DNA from: Candidatus Methanophagales archaeon
GTDB lineage: Archaea; Halobacteriota; Syntropharchaeia; Alkanophagales; Methanospirareceae
Reading direction: 5' to 3'
DNA: 19,623 nt
NCBI GenBank assembly: GCA_021161765.1
Contig: JAGGZZ010000222.1
Coordinates: forward strand, 1-19,623
The stretch's first letter is position 1; each line of letters opens with the position of its first letter. Below, piece by piece: positions 13,491 to 19,623 of this stretch. Under the pieces are notes generated by a model. It had not been told where the DNA came from and did not search any database. It worked only from the letters and a program-made list of their open reading frames with translations. The translations under genes and the position numbers were made by a program.

Positions 13491-14012
13491 TGGCAATATT
13501 AAATAAGAATGAACTAAAGTAAGGATTCCTTCTTTTGGTTTTGCCTTTTTCTCATCCACTAAATTCACAGCTTTATCCACTGCTTTTTGGTCATCATCTT
13601 CTGAAATGATTTGCACAGAACTCGCGAATGCGTCTGCAAGATTCGCATCTATTAACAATAGCAAAATGCAAGCCAGTTCAACGCATTTGGATAATCCGGT
13701 CTAAGATCCATGTTCAGTTTTTCTATACTTTGTTCTAAAAATGACCGGGCAGTTTCAAAGTCCGGCTCGTCTCTTTCAAGTTCTAATCTTCCAAGCAGAG
13801 ATAGAGTCCAGCCTGTGAAATGAGTATTTTTTTGCTCTTTTACCATTTCCAGTGCTCGTTCGTACATTTCTCGCGCTTCTTCCCGCATCCTTAAACCTTC
13901 CCGAACTATGAAGATTCAAAGTGGCATTAAAAATATTCACTGGGTTATCCTCCTCTTCCCGATTCCCTTTTCCTTTTAATCCAAACCAGTTTCTTAGCAC
14001 CATTTCCCACAA
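13491..14012 (-). pseudogene. decayed TPR-like protein upstream of rad50
   Basis: Three minus-strand frames give consecutive pieces of one helical-repeat protein. The first is about 14012-13900 (MVLRNWFGLKGKGNREEEDN, then NATLNLHSSGRF). The second, about 13890-13680, reads REEAREMYERALEMVKEQ, then GWTLSLLGRLELERDEPDF and PNALNWLA. The third, about 13673-13491 (LACILLLLIDANLADAF, then QKAVDKAVNLVDEKKAK), runs in frame into rad50. The spacing of Ala, Gly and Leu in the middle piece is TPR-like. At least two frameshifts (near 13895 and 13670) break it. TPR assignment rests on pattern only. Confidence 0.55.
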
Positions 14013-14480
14013 AACGAATATCCGCTATTTAATGTTTTACTATTTCTGTGATTTTTGTCATGTAAAGTAAAAGATACTTTTCTGCTTCATAAGTTTCTTG
14101 ATCTGTGCGCAATAACTTAGTTTTTGGTTTTCCTTAGACATCTCAACCCTTTTCTTTCCATATTCCAATAAACGCAATCTCTCGGAGATGAACAGCATAT
14201 CTCCATGTATTTCCCAGAAACTTTCGATGCAACTATTGGGTAGCGTTCCGAATATCCCATTAGTGTGTTTATAGCGTCTTCCTCAGTCGTATATTTTGCT
14301 TTTCCCCGATTTACTAAATCTTCCGCAAGCTGTCCGATATGTAATCCTTTACTTTTGCCATGCGCTCACTGACCACCATCAATATCATCCTTTCAGTTCC
14401 ACCATTTCAGCAGTTCAGGGTCGTGTTTCTCGCCGGATGCGAAATATACAGCACAGCGAAACATTTTAAGCCCTCTCTGC
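14013..14480 (-). pseudogene. further degenerate coding remnants, family not identified
   Basis: On the minus strand an ATG near 14463 gives MFRCAVYFASGEKHDPELLK before a stop. Other frames continue with GLHIGQLAEDLVNRGKAKYT and TTEEDAINTLMGYSERYP, then SFWEIHGDMLFISERLRLLE. These look like shattered helical coding sequence, with stops and frame changes every 20-60 codons. They may be the front part of the same gene as the TPR-like remnant or a separate one. I find no intact gene on either strand here. Confidence 0.4.
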
Positions 14481-14510
14481 AAACGTTAATACATAGCCAT
14501 TGCTTTAGAG

Positions 14511-14518
14511 TATAAATA
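14511..14518 (+). promoter_or_regulatory. TATA box of the PfkB kinase gene
   Basis: TATAAATA, preceded by a purine-rich TTTAGAG that could be the BRE, is centred about 27 nt before ATG 14541. That spacing would put transcription start at or a few bases before the start codon, so the mRNA may be leaderless. No Shine-Dalgarno sequence is seen. Confidence 0.6.
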
Positions 14519-14540
14519 ACGTTGGAAGAAAAAATAGTCT

Positions 14541-15479
14541 ATGGCAGTTAAACAAAAAGGAGCCCCTGCGGAAAGGGAAAAGAGAAAGGTAGATTACGAC
14601 GTGGTTCTCATAGGCGACGTGTTCTATGACATAGCCACGATGCCCGTCCAGGATTATCCCGAGCGTGACAGGCAGATAGGATGTGAATTTATGCTCAGCA
14701 TAGGCGGTCAAGCAGGTAACTGCGCTGCTGCATGTGCTTCCTTAGGGTTAAAAACCGCTCTTATTTGCAAGACAGGCGGTGATGTACTTTCAAAATGGAT
14801 AATATCGGAGTTACAAAAATTGGGCGTCGACTGTTTCGCCACGATTGCCGAAAAAGAAGAGCTTCAGCATCCGGGAATAACGGTGAGCATATCCTTTGAA
14901 GATGGCAGCAGGTCAATGCTGTCGGACCGAGGAGCGAACTCGGACTTGAAGGAAGAAGACGTGGATTTTGAGCTGCTGACGAAAACGCGATTCTTGATGC
15001 GTGCGGGTCACTGGAACACCGAGGGTCTTTTCACAGTAAATGATAAAATACTCCGCACGGCGAAATCCGCAGGCGTTTATACCGCCGTAGATATCGGCTG
15101 GAGTGCGTACCTCCACTGGACTGAAACTGCAAGACAAACTGTTTTTGATTTCCTTCCTTCTGTTGATTTCCTTTTTGTTAACGAAGCGGAGATAAAGGGA
15201 TTGAGCGGGAAGGAGAGGGGCGAGCACGAATTATTAGAAAAAGGATGCGAGAACGTGATTGTTCATAGGGGTGCAAAGGGCTCATCATGGATAAACAATG
15301 ATTTTGAGAGGAACTGTCCCGCGTTCGATGTGAAGCCAATAAGCCCAACAGGTGTGGGTGACGTGTTCAACGCAGGTTTTATATACGCATTTCTGGACGG
15401 GAGAGAAGCAGAAGAGTGCCTCAAATTTGCCAATGCCTGTGCGGCAGCACATATAAGTAAAAAAAGATTGAGGAATTAG
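14541..15479 (+). CDS. PfkB-family carbohydrate/nucleoside kinase
   Basis: A 312-aa ribokinase-fold kinase. After a ~17-residue Lys/Glu-rich leader comes the first strand (DYDVVLIGDVFYDIATMPV), the substrate-side GG motif (LSIGGQAGNCAAACASLGLK), and the PfkB signature 2 PTGVGDVFNAGFIYAF, whose Asp (residue 274) is the catalytic base and whose GVGD forms the anion hole. FVNEAEIKGLSG is the usual NxxE motif. The phosphoryl acceptor (sugar, fructose phosphate or nucleoside) cannot be decided from sequence. It is transcribed alone from the TATA box at 14511. Confidence 0.9.
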   Translation: MAVKQKGAPAEREKRKVDYDVVLIGDVFYDIATMPVQDYPERDRQIGCEFMLSIGGQAGNCAAACASLGLKTALICKTGGDVLSKWIISELQKLGVDCFATIAEKEELQHPGITVSISFEDGSRSMLSDRGANSDLKEEDVDFELLTKTRFLMRAGHWNTEGLFTVNDKILRTAKSAGVYTAVDIGWSAYLHWTETARQTVFDFLPSVDFLFVNEAEIKGLSGKERGEHELLEKGCENVIVHRGAKGSSWINNDFERNCPAFDVKPISPTGVGDVFNAGFIYAFLDGREAEECLKFANACAAAHISKKRLRN

Positions 15480-15483
15480 TCAA

Positions 15484-15528
15484 GGTTTTTACCGAAGATA
15501 AAAAAGTTGTTGGTAAAGCTTTTCGTTC
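15484..15528 (+). repeat. type C intergenic repeat, copy 2
   Basis: GGTTTTTACCGAAGATAAAA, then AAGTTGTTGGTAAAG and CTTTTCGTTC. It matches the reverse complement of 3758-3801 with only a few changes, and keeps the TTTACC/GGTAAA dyad. It begins 5 nt after the kinase stop and is followed by a type A repeat. Confidence 0.7.
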
Positions 15529-15552
15529 TAAGAAAGGGTTTCTTGTTCGTTT

Positions 15553-15586
15553 CATCCGTGTTAATCTGCGTTAATCTGTGTCAATA
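15553..15586 (-). repeat. type A repeat, inverted orientation
   Basis: CATCCGTGTTAATCTGCGTT, then AATCTGTGTCA; the reverse complement is TGACACAGATTAACGCAGAT, identical over 18 nt to the left arm at 10363. It lies 50 nt ahead of pdaD, with another type A-like array after the gene at 16184. Confidence 0.75.
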
Positions 15587-15634
15587 ATTTATTTTCTTGT
15601 ATAGACAATAGAAATAAGTAAAGGGGAGTCAGAA

Positions 15635-16162
15635 ATGGGAAAAGGGAAATTGATACCAGGTGCGTTTTTTGTCACTTCAGGAGCGGGAATGGACTTCGAG
15701 CAGGCTAACGCTTTTGACCTCGCTTTACACGATGCGGGTATAAGCGAGTGCAATCTGGTTGAAGTTTCTTCCATACTTCCAGCAAAAGCGGAGGCAATAG
15801 AGCGAAGCGAAGCGGTGATAACACCGGGAGAGATAACCTACTGTGTGATGTCAAGGGCAGATGGGGCATCCGGCGAGGTCGTTGGTGCAGGTATAGGATA
15901 CGGCTGGATATGGGGAGAAAATGAGGAGGGGGTAGTGCAAAAAGACTTTGGTATTATCTGTGAGCACCACGGGCATTATTCGAGCAGGTATCTGGAGGAG
16001 AAGATAAAAGAGAAGTTGTATAAGATGGCTGAGACACGGGTTAGGGATAAGGAAACGAAACTACGAATGAAAATAGAGGAAAAGAAGTTGGAACTAAAAT
16101 CCGTAGAGATAGAAGATGGAAAATTCGGCTCGGTAGTCGTGGCACTGGTGTTTAGATTATAA
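15635..16162 (+). CDS. pdaD: pyruvoyl-dependent arginine decarboxylase
   Basis: A 175-aa proenzyme that converts arginine to agmatine, the entry to archaeal polyamine synthesis. It self-cleaves between two serines to make beta and alpha chains with an N-terminal pyruvoyl group. The cleavage site is visible as VEVSSILPA, with Ser45-Ser46. Other family features are GAFFVTSGAG near the N-terminus and the acidic SEAVITPGE and GEVVGAGIGYGW segments. ATG 15635 is preceded by GGGGAG at about 6 nt, a good Shine-Dalgarno sequence. The C-terminal helix (ETRVRDKETKLRMKIEEKK) is typical. It is flanked by type A repeats and is apparently monocistronic. Confidence 0.95.
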   Translation: MGKGKLIPGAFFVTSGAGMDFEQANAFDLALHDAGISECNLVEVSSILPAKAEAIERSEAVITPGEITYCVMSRADGASGEVVGAGIGYGWIWGENEEGVVQKDFGIICEHHGHYSSRYLEEKIKEKLYKMAETRVRDKETKLRMKIEEKKLELKSVEIEDGKFGSVVVALVFRL

Positions 16163-16183
16163 AGTATGACCTCTTTCTATTTA

Positions 16184-16253
16184 AGATGCAGATTTATACG
16201 GATTTGCGCAGATTTATTGTGCCTTTGCGTTCTCCGCGTGCTTTGCGGTAAAA
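16184..16253 (+). repeat. type A-like repeat array downstream of pdaD
   Basis: GATGCAGATTTATACGGATT, then TGCGCAGATTTA form two to three 12-nt units in the forward orientation. They are followed by CTTTGCGTTCTCCGCGTGCT and TTGCGG, a different GCG-rich low-complexity block. The orientation is opposite to the copy upstream of pdaD, so pdaD sits between outward-facing arms. Confidence 0.6.
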
Positions 16254-16295
16254 TTTAAGGATTTAGTATTTAAATGTTAATGTTAAAATGTTTAG

Positions 16296-16303
16296 TATAA
16301 AGA
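16296..16303 (+). promoter_or_regulatory. TATA-like box for radA
   Basis: TATAAAGA within TTTAGTATAAAGATATT is centred about 51 nt before the GTG start. That would give a leader of roughly 25 nt that includes the GGAG Shine-Dalgarno sequence at 16336-16339. Confidence 0.45.
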
Positions 16304-16349
16304 TATTATTCATTGTTGAATAATAAGCGATAAAAGGAGAAGAGAGAGA

Positions 16350-17297
16350 GTGGACTTGGAGGAGTTACCCGGCGTTGGACCTGCAATAGCAGAGAAGTTA
16401 CGTGAAGCAGGTTTGAATTCGTTAGAGGCGATAGCCGTAGCGTCTCCCGCAGAACTGGTGGCAACTGCGGAGATAGGCGAATCCACGGCAGCGAAGATAA
16501 TAAACGCTGCACGGGTGGCTGCGGACATTGGCGGATTCGAGACGGGCGAAAAGATATTAGAAAGGCGACAGGGTATAGGCAAGCTAACTACAGGGTCAAA
16601 ATCTTTTGATGAGCTGCTGGGTGGCGGTCTCGAAACGCAAGCGATGACCGAGTTTTATGGCGAATTCGGCAGTGGAAAGACACAAATAGCACATCAGCTC
16701 GCAGTAAACGTGCAGTTACCGCTGGAAAAGGGCGGGTTAAACGGCTCTGTCATAATGATAGATTCCGAAAACACGTTTAGACCGGAGCGAATAAAGGATA
16801 TGGCAGAGGCTGCGGAACTTGATTACGCAGACGTTCTTAAAAACATACATGTTGCGCGTGCCTATAATTCAAATCACCAGATATTACTGGTAGAGAAGGC
16901 GGGGGAGCTTGCAAACGAGCTAAAAAATACCGAAAAGCCGATACGGCTGCTGATAATAGATTCGGCGACGGCACATTTCAGGAGTGAGTACGTAGGACGT
17001 GGAACGTTGGCAAACAGGCAGCAAAAGATAAACAAGCATCTACACGACGCACTTAGGTTTGCAGACATCAATAATGCGGTGGCGGTGATAACTAACCAGG
17101 TGATGGTGAGACCCGATGCCTTCTTCGGCGACCCTACAAGACCCATAGGGGGTCATATAGTGGGGCATACCGCTACTTTCAGAATATACCTGCGTAAGTC
17201 GAAAGGCGAGAAGAGAATAGCGAAATTAGTTGACTCGCCTAACCTGCCCGAAGCGGAAGCAGTGTTCTCCGTATCGAAGGCAGGAATCAGGGATTAA
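16350..17297 (+). CDS. radA: DNA repair and recombination protein RadA
   Basis: A 315-aa archaeal RecA/Rad51-family recombinase that polymerises on single-stranded DNA and drives strand exchange with ATP. The start is GTG 16350 with GGAG 10 nt upstream. The N-terminal helix-hairpin-helix domain is [19 protein letters not shown]. The linker polymerisation motif region is followed by Walker A GEFGSGKT (104-111), Walker B LLIIDSAT, loop L1 ([14 protein letters not shown]) and loop L2 ([20 protein letters not shown]). The C-terminal stretch is normal ([20 protein letters not shown]). Its TAA abuts the TAA of the convergent CBS gene with no base between them. Confidence 0.97.
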   Translation: MDLEELPGVGPAIAEKLREAGLNSLEAIAVASPAELVATAEIGESTAAKIINAARVAADIGGFETGEKILERRQGIGKLTTGSKSFDELLGGGLETQAMTEFYGEFGSGKTQIAHQLAVNVQLPLEKGGLNGSVIMIDSENTFRPERIKDMAEAAELDYADVLKNIHVARAYNSNHQILLVEKAGELANELKNTEKPIRLLIIDSATAHFRSEYVGRGTLANRQQKINKHLHDALRFADINNAVAVITNQVMVRPDAFFGDPTRPIGGHIVGHTATFRIYLRKSKGEKRIAKLVDSPNLPEAEAVFSVSKAGIRD

Positions 17298-17870
17298 TTA
17301 GCCCTCTGTTTCCATCTCGTCTTTGCACGTTTCGCACACCATCAGTCCGTCTACCATTACCAGGTCATTTGAGAAGGTTCCACATTTCTCGCATATCCCC
17401 TGCCCTATTCCTTCTCCTTCACTCCCGGTCCCGCCGAGTGTCTCCCGGTCCACGTTCATCTCGATTAAATCCGCCAGTATCGTGTTCATCTCCGACGAAA
17501 CAGCGAGTATATCCACATCTGCAACGATGCCCACTAATTTATCATCTTCTATCACCGGTATCTTTCTTATCTTCTCCTCCGTCATTATTCTCGCTATGTC
17601 TGACAGGTGGTCGTTAGAGGACGCAGTTATCAGGGGCGTGGTCATTATATCCTTCAATTTCACGGTGCTTGGTTTTGTGTCCTTGCTCACCACCTCGCCG
17701 ATTATATCCCCCTGTGTAACCATTCCCACGGGCTCGCCATTCTTAAGTACCACAATACTGTCCACACCGTATCTCTTCATCAGCTTCGCTGCATCCCTCA
17801 CGTCTAACTCTTTATCTCCCTGCACTACCTCTCGTACCATTACATCCCTCAGCGGTATATCGGTTTCCAT
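17298..17870 (-). CDS. CBS-domain pair protein with C-terminal zinc ribbon
   Basis: A 190-aa protein. Two CBS motifs (about 7-60 and 70-130: MVREVVQGDKELDVRDAAKL and IMTTPLITASSNDHLSDIAR) form a Bateman module that normally binds adenine nucleotides as an energy sensor. A linker rich in Gly/Glu leads to a C-terminal treble CxxC zinc ribbon (CEKCGTFSNDLVMVDGLMVC, then CETC). The partner or output is unknown. A TATA-like stretch at about 17912-17924 (minus strand) would give a leader of about 20 nt. The gene is convergent with radA, so transcription of either could run into the other. Confidence 0.9.
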   Translation of the reverse strand: METDIPLRDVMVREVVQGDKELDVRDAAKLMKRYGVDSIVVLKNGEPVGMVTQGDIIGEVVSKDTKPSTVKLKDIMTTPLITASSNDHLSDIARIMTEEKIRKIPVIEDDKLVGIVADVDILAVSSEMNTILADLIEMNVDRETLGGTGSEGEGIGQGICEKCGTFSNDLVMVDGLMVCETCKDEMETEG

Positions 17871-17945
17871 TTGTTCTCTACAATTATAATATAAACATAA
17901 ACTATGAATAATTTAAATATATAGTCATTCCAATAATAAATTGCA

Positions 17946-17990
17946 AAACTACGAGATTTCACAAGATTAACACAAGACCAGAAATCAGAA
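17946..17990 (+). repeat. type B repeat, single arm
   Basis: AACTACGAGATTTCACAAGA, then TTAACACAAGACCAGAAATCAG. It matches the left arm of the element at 9272, including the ACCAGAAA-CAGA extension, but no right arm follows. It lies 37 nt before the apgM start. Confidence 0.65.
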
Positions 17991-18027
17991 AGAAGAGAAA
18001 CAATTTAGTTTGGTGATGGGCATGGGA

Positions 18028-19263
18028 ATGAAATACGTGATTTTAATAGGGGATGGAATGGCGGATTACCCGATTCCTGAACGAGATAACAAGACCGCTT
18101 TGCAAATCGCTTTTACGCCCAACCTCGATTTTATTGCTACCGCGGGCATCTGCGGCGCAGTAAAAACAATACCTGAGGGAATGGATGCCGGGAGTGACAT
18201 TGCCACCCTCTCCATTCTTGGATACGACCCTGCGAAATATCACACAGGAAGGGGTCCGCTGGAAGCAATGGGGATGCGCATACCGCTTGATGAAGGCGAT
18301 ATAGCGTTTAGATGCAATCTCATAACGGAAAGCGAGGGAAGGATAGTGGATTACAGTGGCGGGCATATAACGAACGAAGAGGCAAGAGGATTGATAGCGG
18401 CGCTTAATGAAGAATTGCAGGTACGTGTAGAAGGGACTCAAGTTGAACTTTATCCTGGCGTTAGCTATCGAAACGTTCTGGTTCTCAAATCGGAAGATTA
18501 TGCTTTTGAGCGTGAAAAAGAAGTTGGAGGGGCACCACCACACGACATAATTGGTGCACGAATAGCGGATGAACTGCCGGGAGAAGAGATATTGCGGAAT
18601 ATCATGCTTATTTCGAGAGAAATATTGGAGGGGCATGAAATAAACGTGAGAAGGGCGGCGGAGAACAAAAAGAAGGCGAATATGGTGTGGCTCTGGAGCG
18701 GAGGTAGAAAACCCTCAATGCCTGCGTTCAGTGATACGTATGCCGTAAGCGGTTCGGTGATTTCGGGTGTTTATCTTGTAAAAGGCGTGGGGCGGTGCGT
18801 GGGCCTGGGTGTGATAGACGTGCCTGGCGCTACGGGATATATTGACACAAATTACGCGGGCAAGGCGGAATATGCCTTGCGCAGTTTGAGGGAGCAGGAT
18901 TTTGTTCTGGTTCACGTAGAAGCGCCGGATGAAGCGGGGCATTTGGGCGACATCAACCTGAAAGTGAAAGCGATAGAGGATTTCGATGCGTTGGTGGTGG
19001 GTAAGATGCTGAGGGGGTTAGAGGATGAATTTGCAGGTGCTGACGGGGGCTATAAAATATTAGTCATGCCCGATCACTACACGCCGGTATCAGTGAGAAC
19101 GCACACAAAAGAGCCGGTGCCTTTTGCGATCTACGATTCGCGGGCACGAAATGAACAGAAAAAGGCAGGGGGTTTTGATGAGAGGTCTGCGAGTGAGGGG
19201 GATTCGGATGTGCTGGACGCTCGAGCACAAGAGTTGATGCGTTTATTCTTTAGAAAGAGCTAA
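18028..19263 (+). CDS. apgM: 2,3-bisphosphoglycerate-independent phosphoglycerate mutase, archaeal type
   Basis: An alkaline-phosphatase-superfamily enzyme interconverting 2- and 3-phosphoglycerate in glycolysis/gluconeogenesis. I choose ATG 18028 (411 aa, MKYVILIGDGMADYP); GGTGAT at 18012-18017 is a good Shine-Dalgarno sequence for it, while ATG 18016 and 18022 and TTG 18010 are in-frame alternatives. Metal and catalytic motifs are GDGMAD (first Asp), DAGSDIATLSILGYDP (nucleophilic Ser), HVEAPDEAGHLGD (Asp/His ligands) and MPDHYTPVSVRTH (Asp-His plus distal His). Length and order match archaeal aPGAM. It stands alone between repeats. Confidence 0.95.
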   Translation: MKYVILIGDGMADYPIPERDNKTALQIAFTPNLDFIATAGICGAVKTIPEGMDAGSDIATLSILGYDPAKYHTGRGPLEAMGMRIPLDEGDIAFRCNLITESEGRIVDYSGGHITNEEARGLIAALNEELQVRVEGTQVELYPGVSYRNVLVLKSEDYAFEREKEVGGAPPHDIIGARIADELPGEEILRNIMLISREILEGHEINVRRAAENKKKANMVWLWSGGRKPSMPAFSDTYAVSGSVISGVYLVKGVGRCVGLGVIDVPGATGYIDTNYAGKAEYALRSLREQDFVLVHVEAPDEAGHLGDINLKVKAIEDFDALVVGKMLRGLEDEFAGADGGYKILVMPDHYTPVSVRTHTKEPVPFAIYDSRARNEQKKAGGFDERSASEGDSDVLDARAQELMRLFFRKS

Positions 19264-19293
19264 AGGCAGGCTGAAGCAAGAAAATAAATTACC

Positions 19294-19380
19294 GACACAG
19301 ATTAACGCTCGTGGGCTCTGCCCACGTCCCCGCAAGCCCTGAAAGGGCTTAATTAACACAGATGATAAAAATCAACAATC
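19294..19380 (+). repeat. type A repeat interrupted by a double-hairpin insert
   Basis: GACACAGATTAAC (19294-19306) and ACAGATGATAAAAATCAACA (from 19358) together make the left-arm sequence seen intact at 10362-10397. Between them are 45 nt carrying two perfect hairpins, and ATTAAC appears on both sides (19301-19306 and 19352-19357). Confidence 0.75.
19307..19351. mobile_element. REP-like double-palindrome insert
   Basis: Hairpin 1 is CGTGGGC-TCT-GCCCACG (19310-19326). Hairpin 2 is AAGCCCT-GAA-AGGGCTT (19334-19350). They are joined by TCCCCGC. Both stems are perfect 7-bp. The GC-rich composition contrasts with the AT-rich surroundings. The flanking 6-nt duplication suggests insertion as a unit. 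It resembles the repetitive extragenic palindromes moved by RAYT/IS200-type transposases, but no transposase is present, so the class is inferred. Confidence 0.5.
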
Positions 19381-19623
19381 AGTAACAGCCACTTCCACAG
19401 CGGTTTGTACATTATCTTTTTGTCGTCCACTTCCTCTTCCTTATCAAGGTCTTCGGTTATCTCCAGCCCCTCTTTCAACTTGAACTCATCCATCGCCTTT
19501 ACCAAGCTTCTTACCTCCTTCTCCTCTGTCTTTTCATCCAGGGAATAGCAAACCTGAATCTTCCACTCTTATTTAATCAATTGCTGAACCTTTTCTAAAT
19601 AGCTCCATTTCCTTTTCCAAGTC
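19353..19623 (-). pseudogene. C-terminal tail of a DUF4143-type AAA ATPase, interrupted by a stop
   Basis: The minus-strand frame runs off the right edge of the window and ends at TAA 19353-19355. The segment KIQVCYSLDEKTEEKEVRSL, KAMDEFKLKEGLEITEDL and MYKPLWKWLL is the typical C-terminal end of archaeal ATPases with a DUF4143 domain (many of them orphan AAA proteins). The same frame continues left of a TAA at about 19570-19572 as SYLEKVQQLIK, so an in-frame stop splits it. The final residues (LLIVDFYHLC) are encoded by the type A repeat. The rest of the gene lies outside, so a short functional version cannot be excluded. Confidence 0.6.

Noticed and set aside
10731..13664. Rad50 beginning at TTG 13664 with 58 extra residues
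   Set aside because: Homologues begin at MLLKTLTLRNYRKY (ATG 13490). The extension looks like neighbouring helical-repeat debris and starts with TTG lacking a ribosome-binding site.
17323..17889. 188-codon plus-strand ORF opposite the CBS gene
   Set aside because: It is a mirror of a clear CBS/zinc-ribbon protein, with a low-complexity Ser/Thr/Ile product.

Overview
The window reads as a stretch of a moderately AT-rich euryarchaeal chromosome. The typically archaeal genes are RadA with its N-terminal helix-hairpin-helix domain, a zinc-hook Rad50, a pyruvoyl-dependent arginine decarboxylase, an archaeal 2,3-bisphosphoglycerate-independent phosphoglycerate mutase, UPF0282, a DUF99/endonuclease dU-like protein and a UPF0104 membrane protein. 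TATA-like boxes sit about 25-35 nt ahead of several starts. The mix of methanogen-type genes with very repeat-rich intergenic DNA reminds me of anaerobic methane- or alkane-oxidising archaea (ANME-1-like). That placement is inference; nothing here is a lineage-specific marker.

Layout. 1-445: end of an unrecognised acidic CDS and a doubtful small ORF. 446-693: gap with one tiny basic ORF. 694-2394: argS. 2413-2943: a GxxExxY-family gene between inverted copies of a degenerate repeat. 2932-3723 (-): alkaline-phosphatase-superfamily hydrolase. 3858-4919: UPF0282 metallo-hydrolase, followed by an attC-like dyad. 5050-5376 (-): broken restriction-endonuclease-like remnant. 5382-7419: a metallo-beta-lactamase gene (COG1237) divergent from a small membrane exporter gene. 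Part of that pair has been tandemly duplicated, leaving a second exporter and a 73-nt stub of the metallo-hydrolase between the two. 7425-7510: tRNA-Ser(CGA). 7678-8700 (-): UPF0104 membrane protein. 8773-9264: conserved-looking hypothetical. 9423-10010: DUF99. 10011-10730: debris (four-helix-bundle pseudogene, RNase HI fragment, repeat dyad). 10731-13490 (-): rad50. 13491-14480: decayed TPR-like sequence. 14541-15479: PfkB sugar kinase. 15635-16162: pdaD. 16350-17297: radA. 17298-17870 (-): CBS-domain/zinc-ribbon protein. 18028-19263: apgM. 19353-19623 (-): tail of a DUF4143-type ATPase, probably a pseudogene.

Most genes are single housekeeping or repair transcription units rather than one operon-encoded system. 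RadA, Rad50 and DUF99 relate to DNA recombination or repair but are separated and not co-transcribed. ArgS, PdaD, ApgM, the sugar kinase and tRNA-Ser are translation or central metabolism.

The most interesting part is the intergenic DNA. I see four recurrent short-repeat types. A has 12-nt units like CAGATTAACGCA. B has units like CACAAGATTNCA. C carries GTTGTTGGTAAAG. D carries ACAGGTTTTCTTTTT. A and B form large imperfect inverted repeats, either nearly empty or enclosing a gene. Several protein termini are encoded inside them, and one copy of A is interrupted by a 45-nt double-hairpin element flanked by a 6-nt direct repeat.
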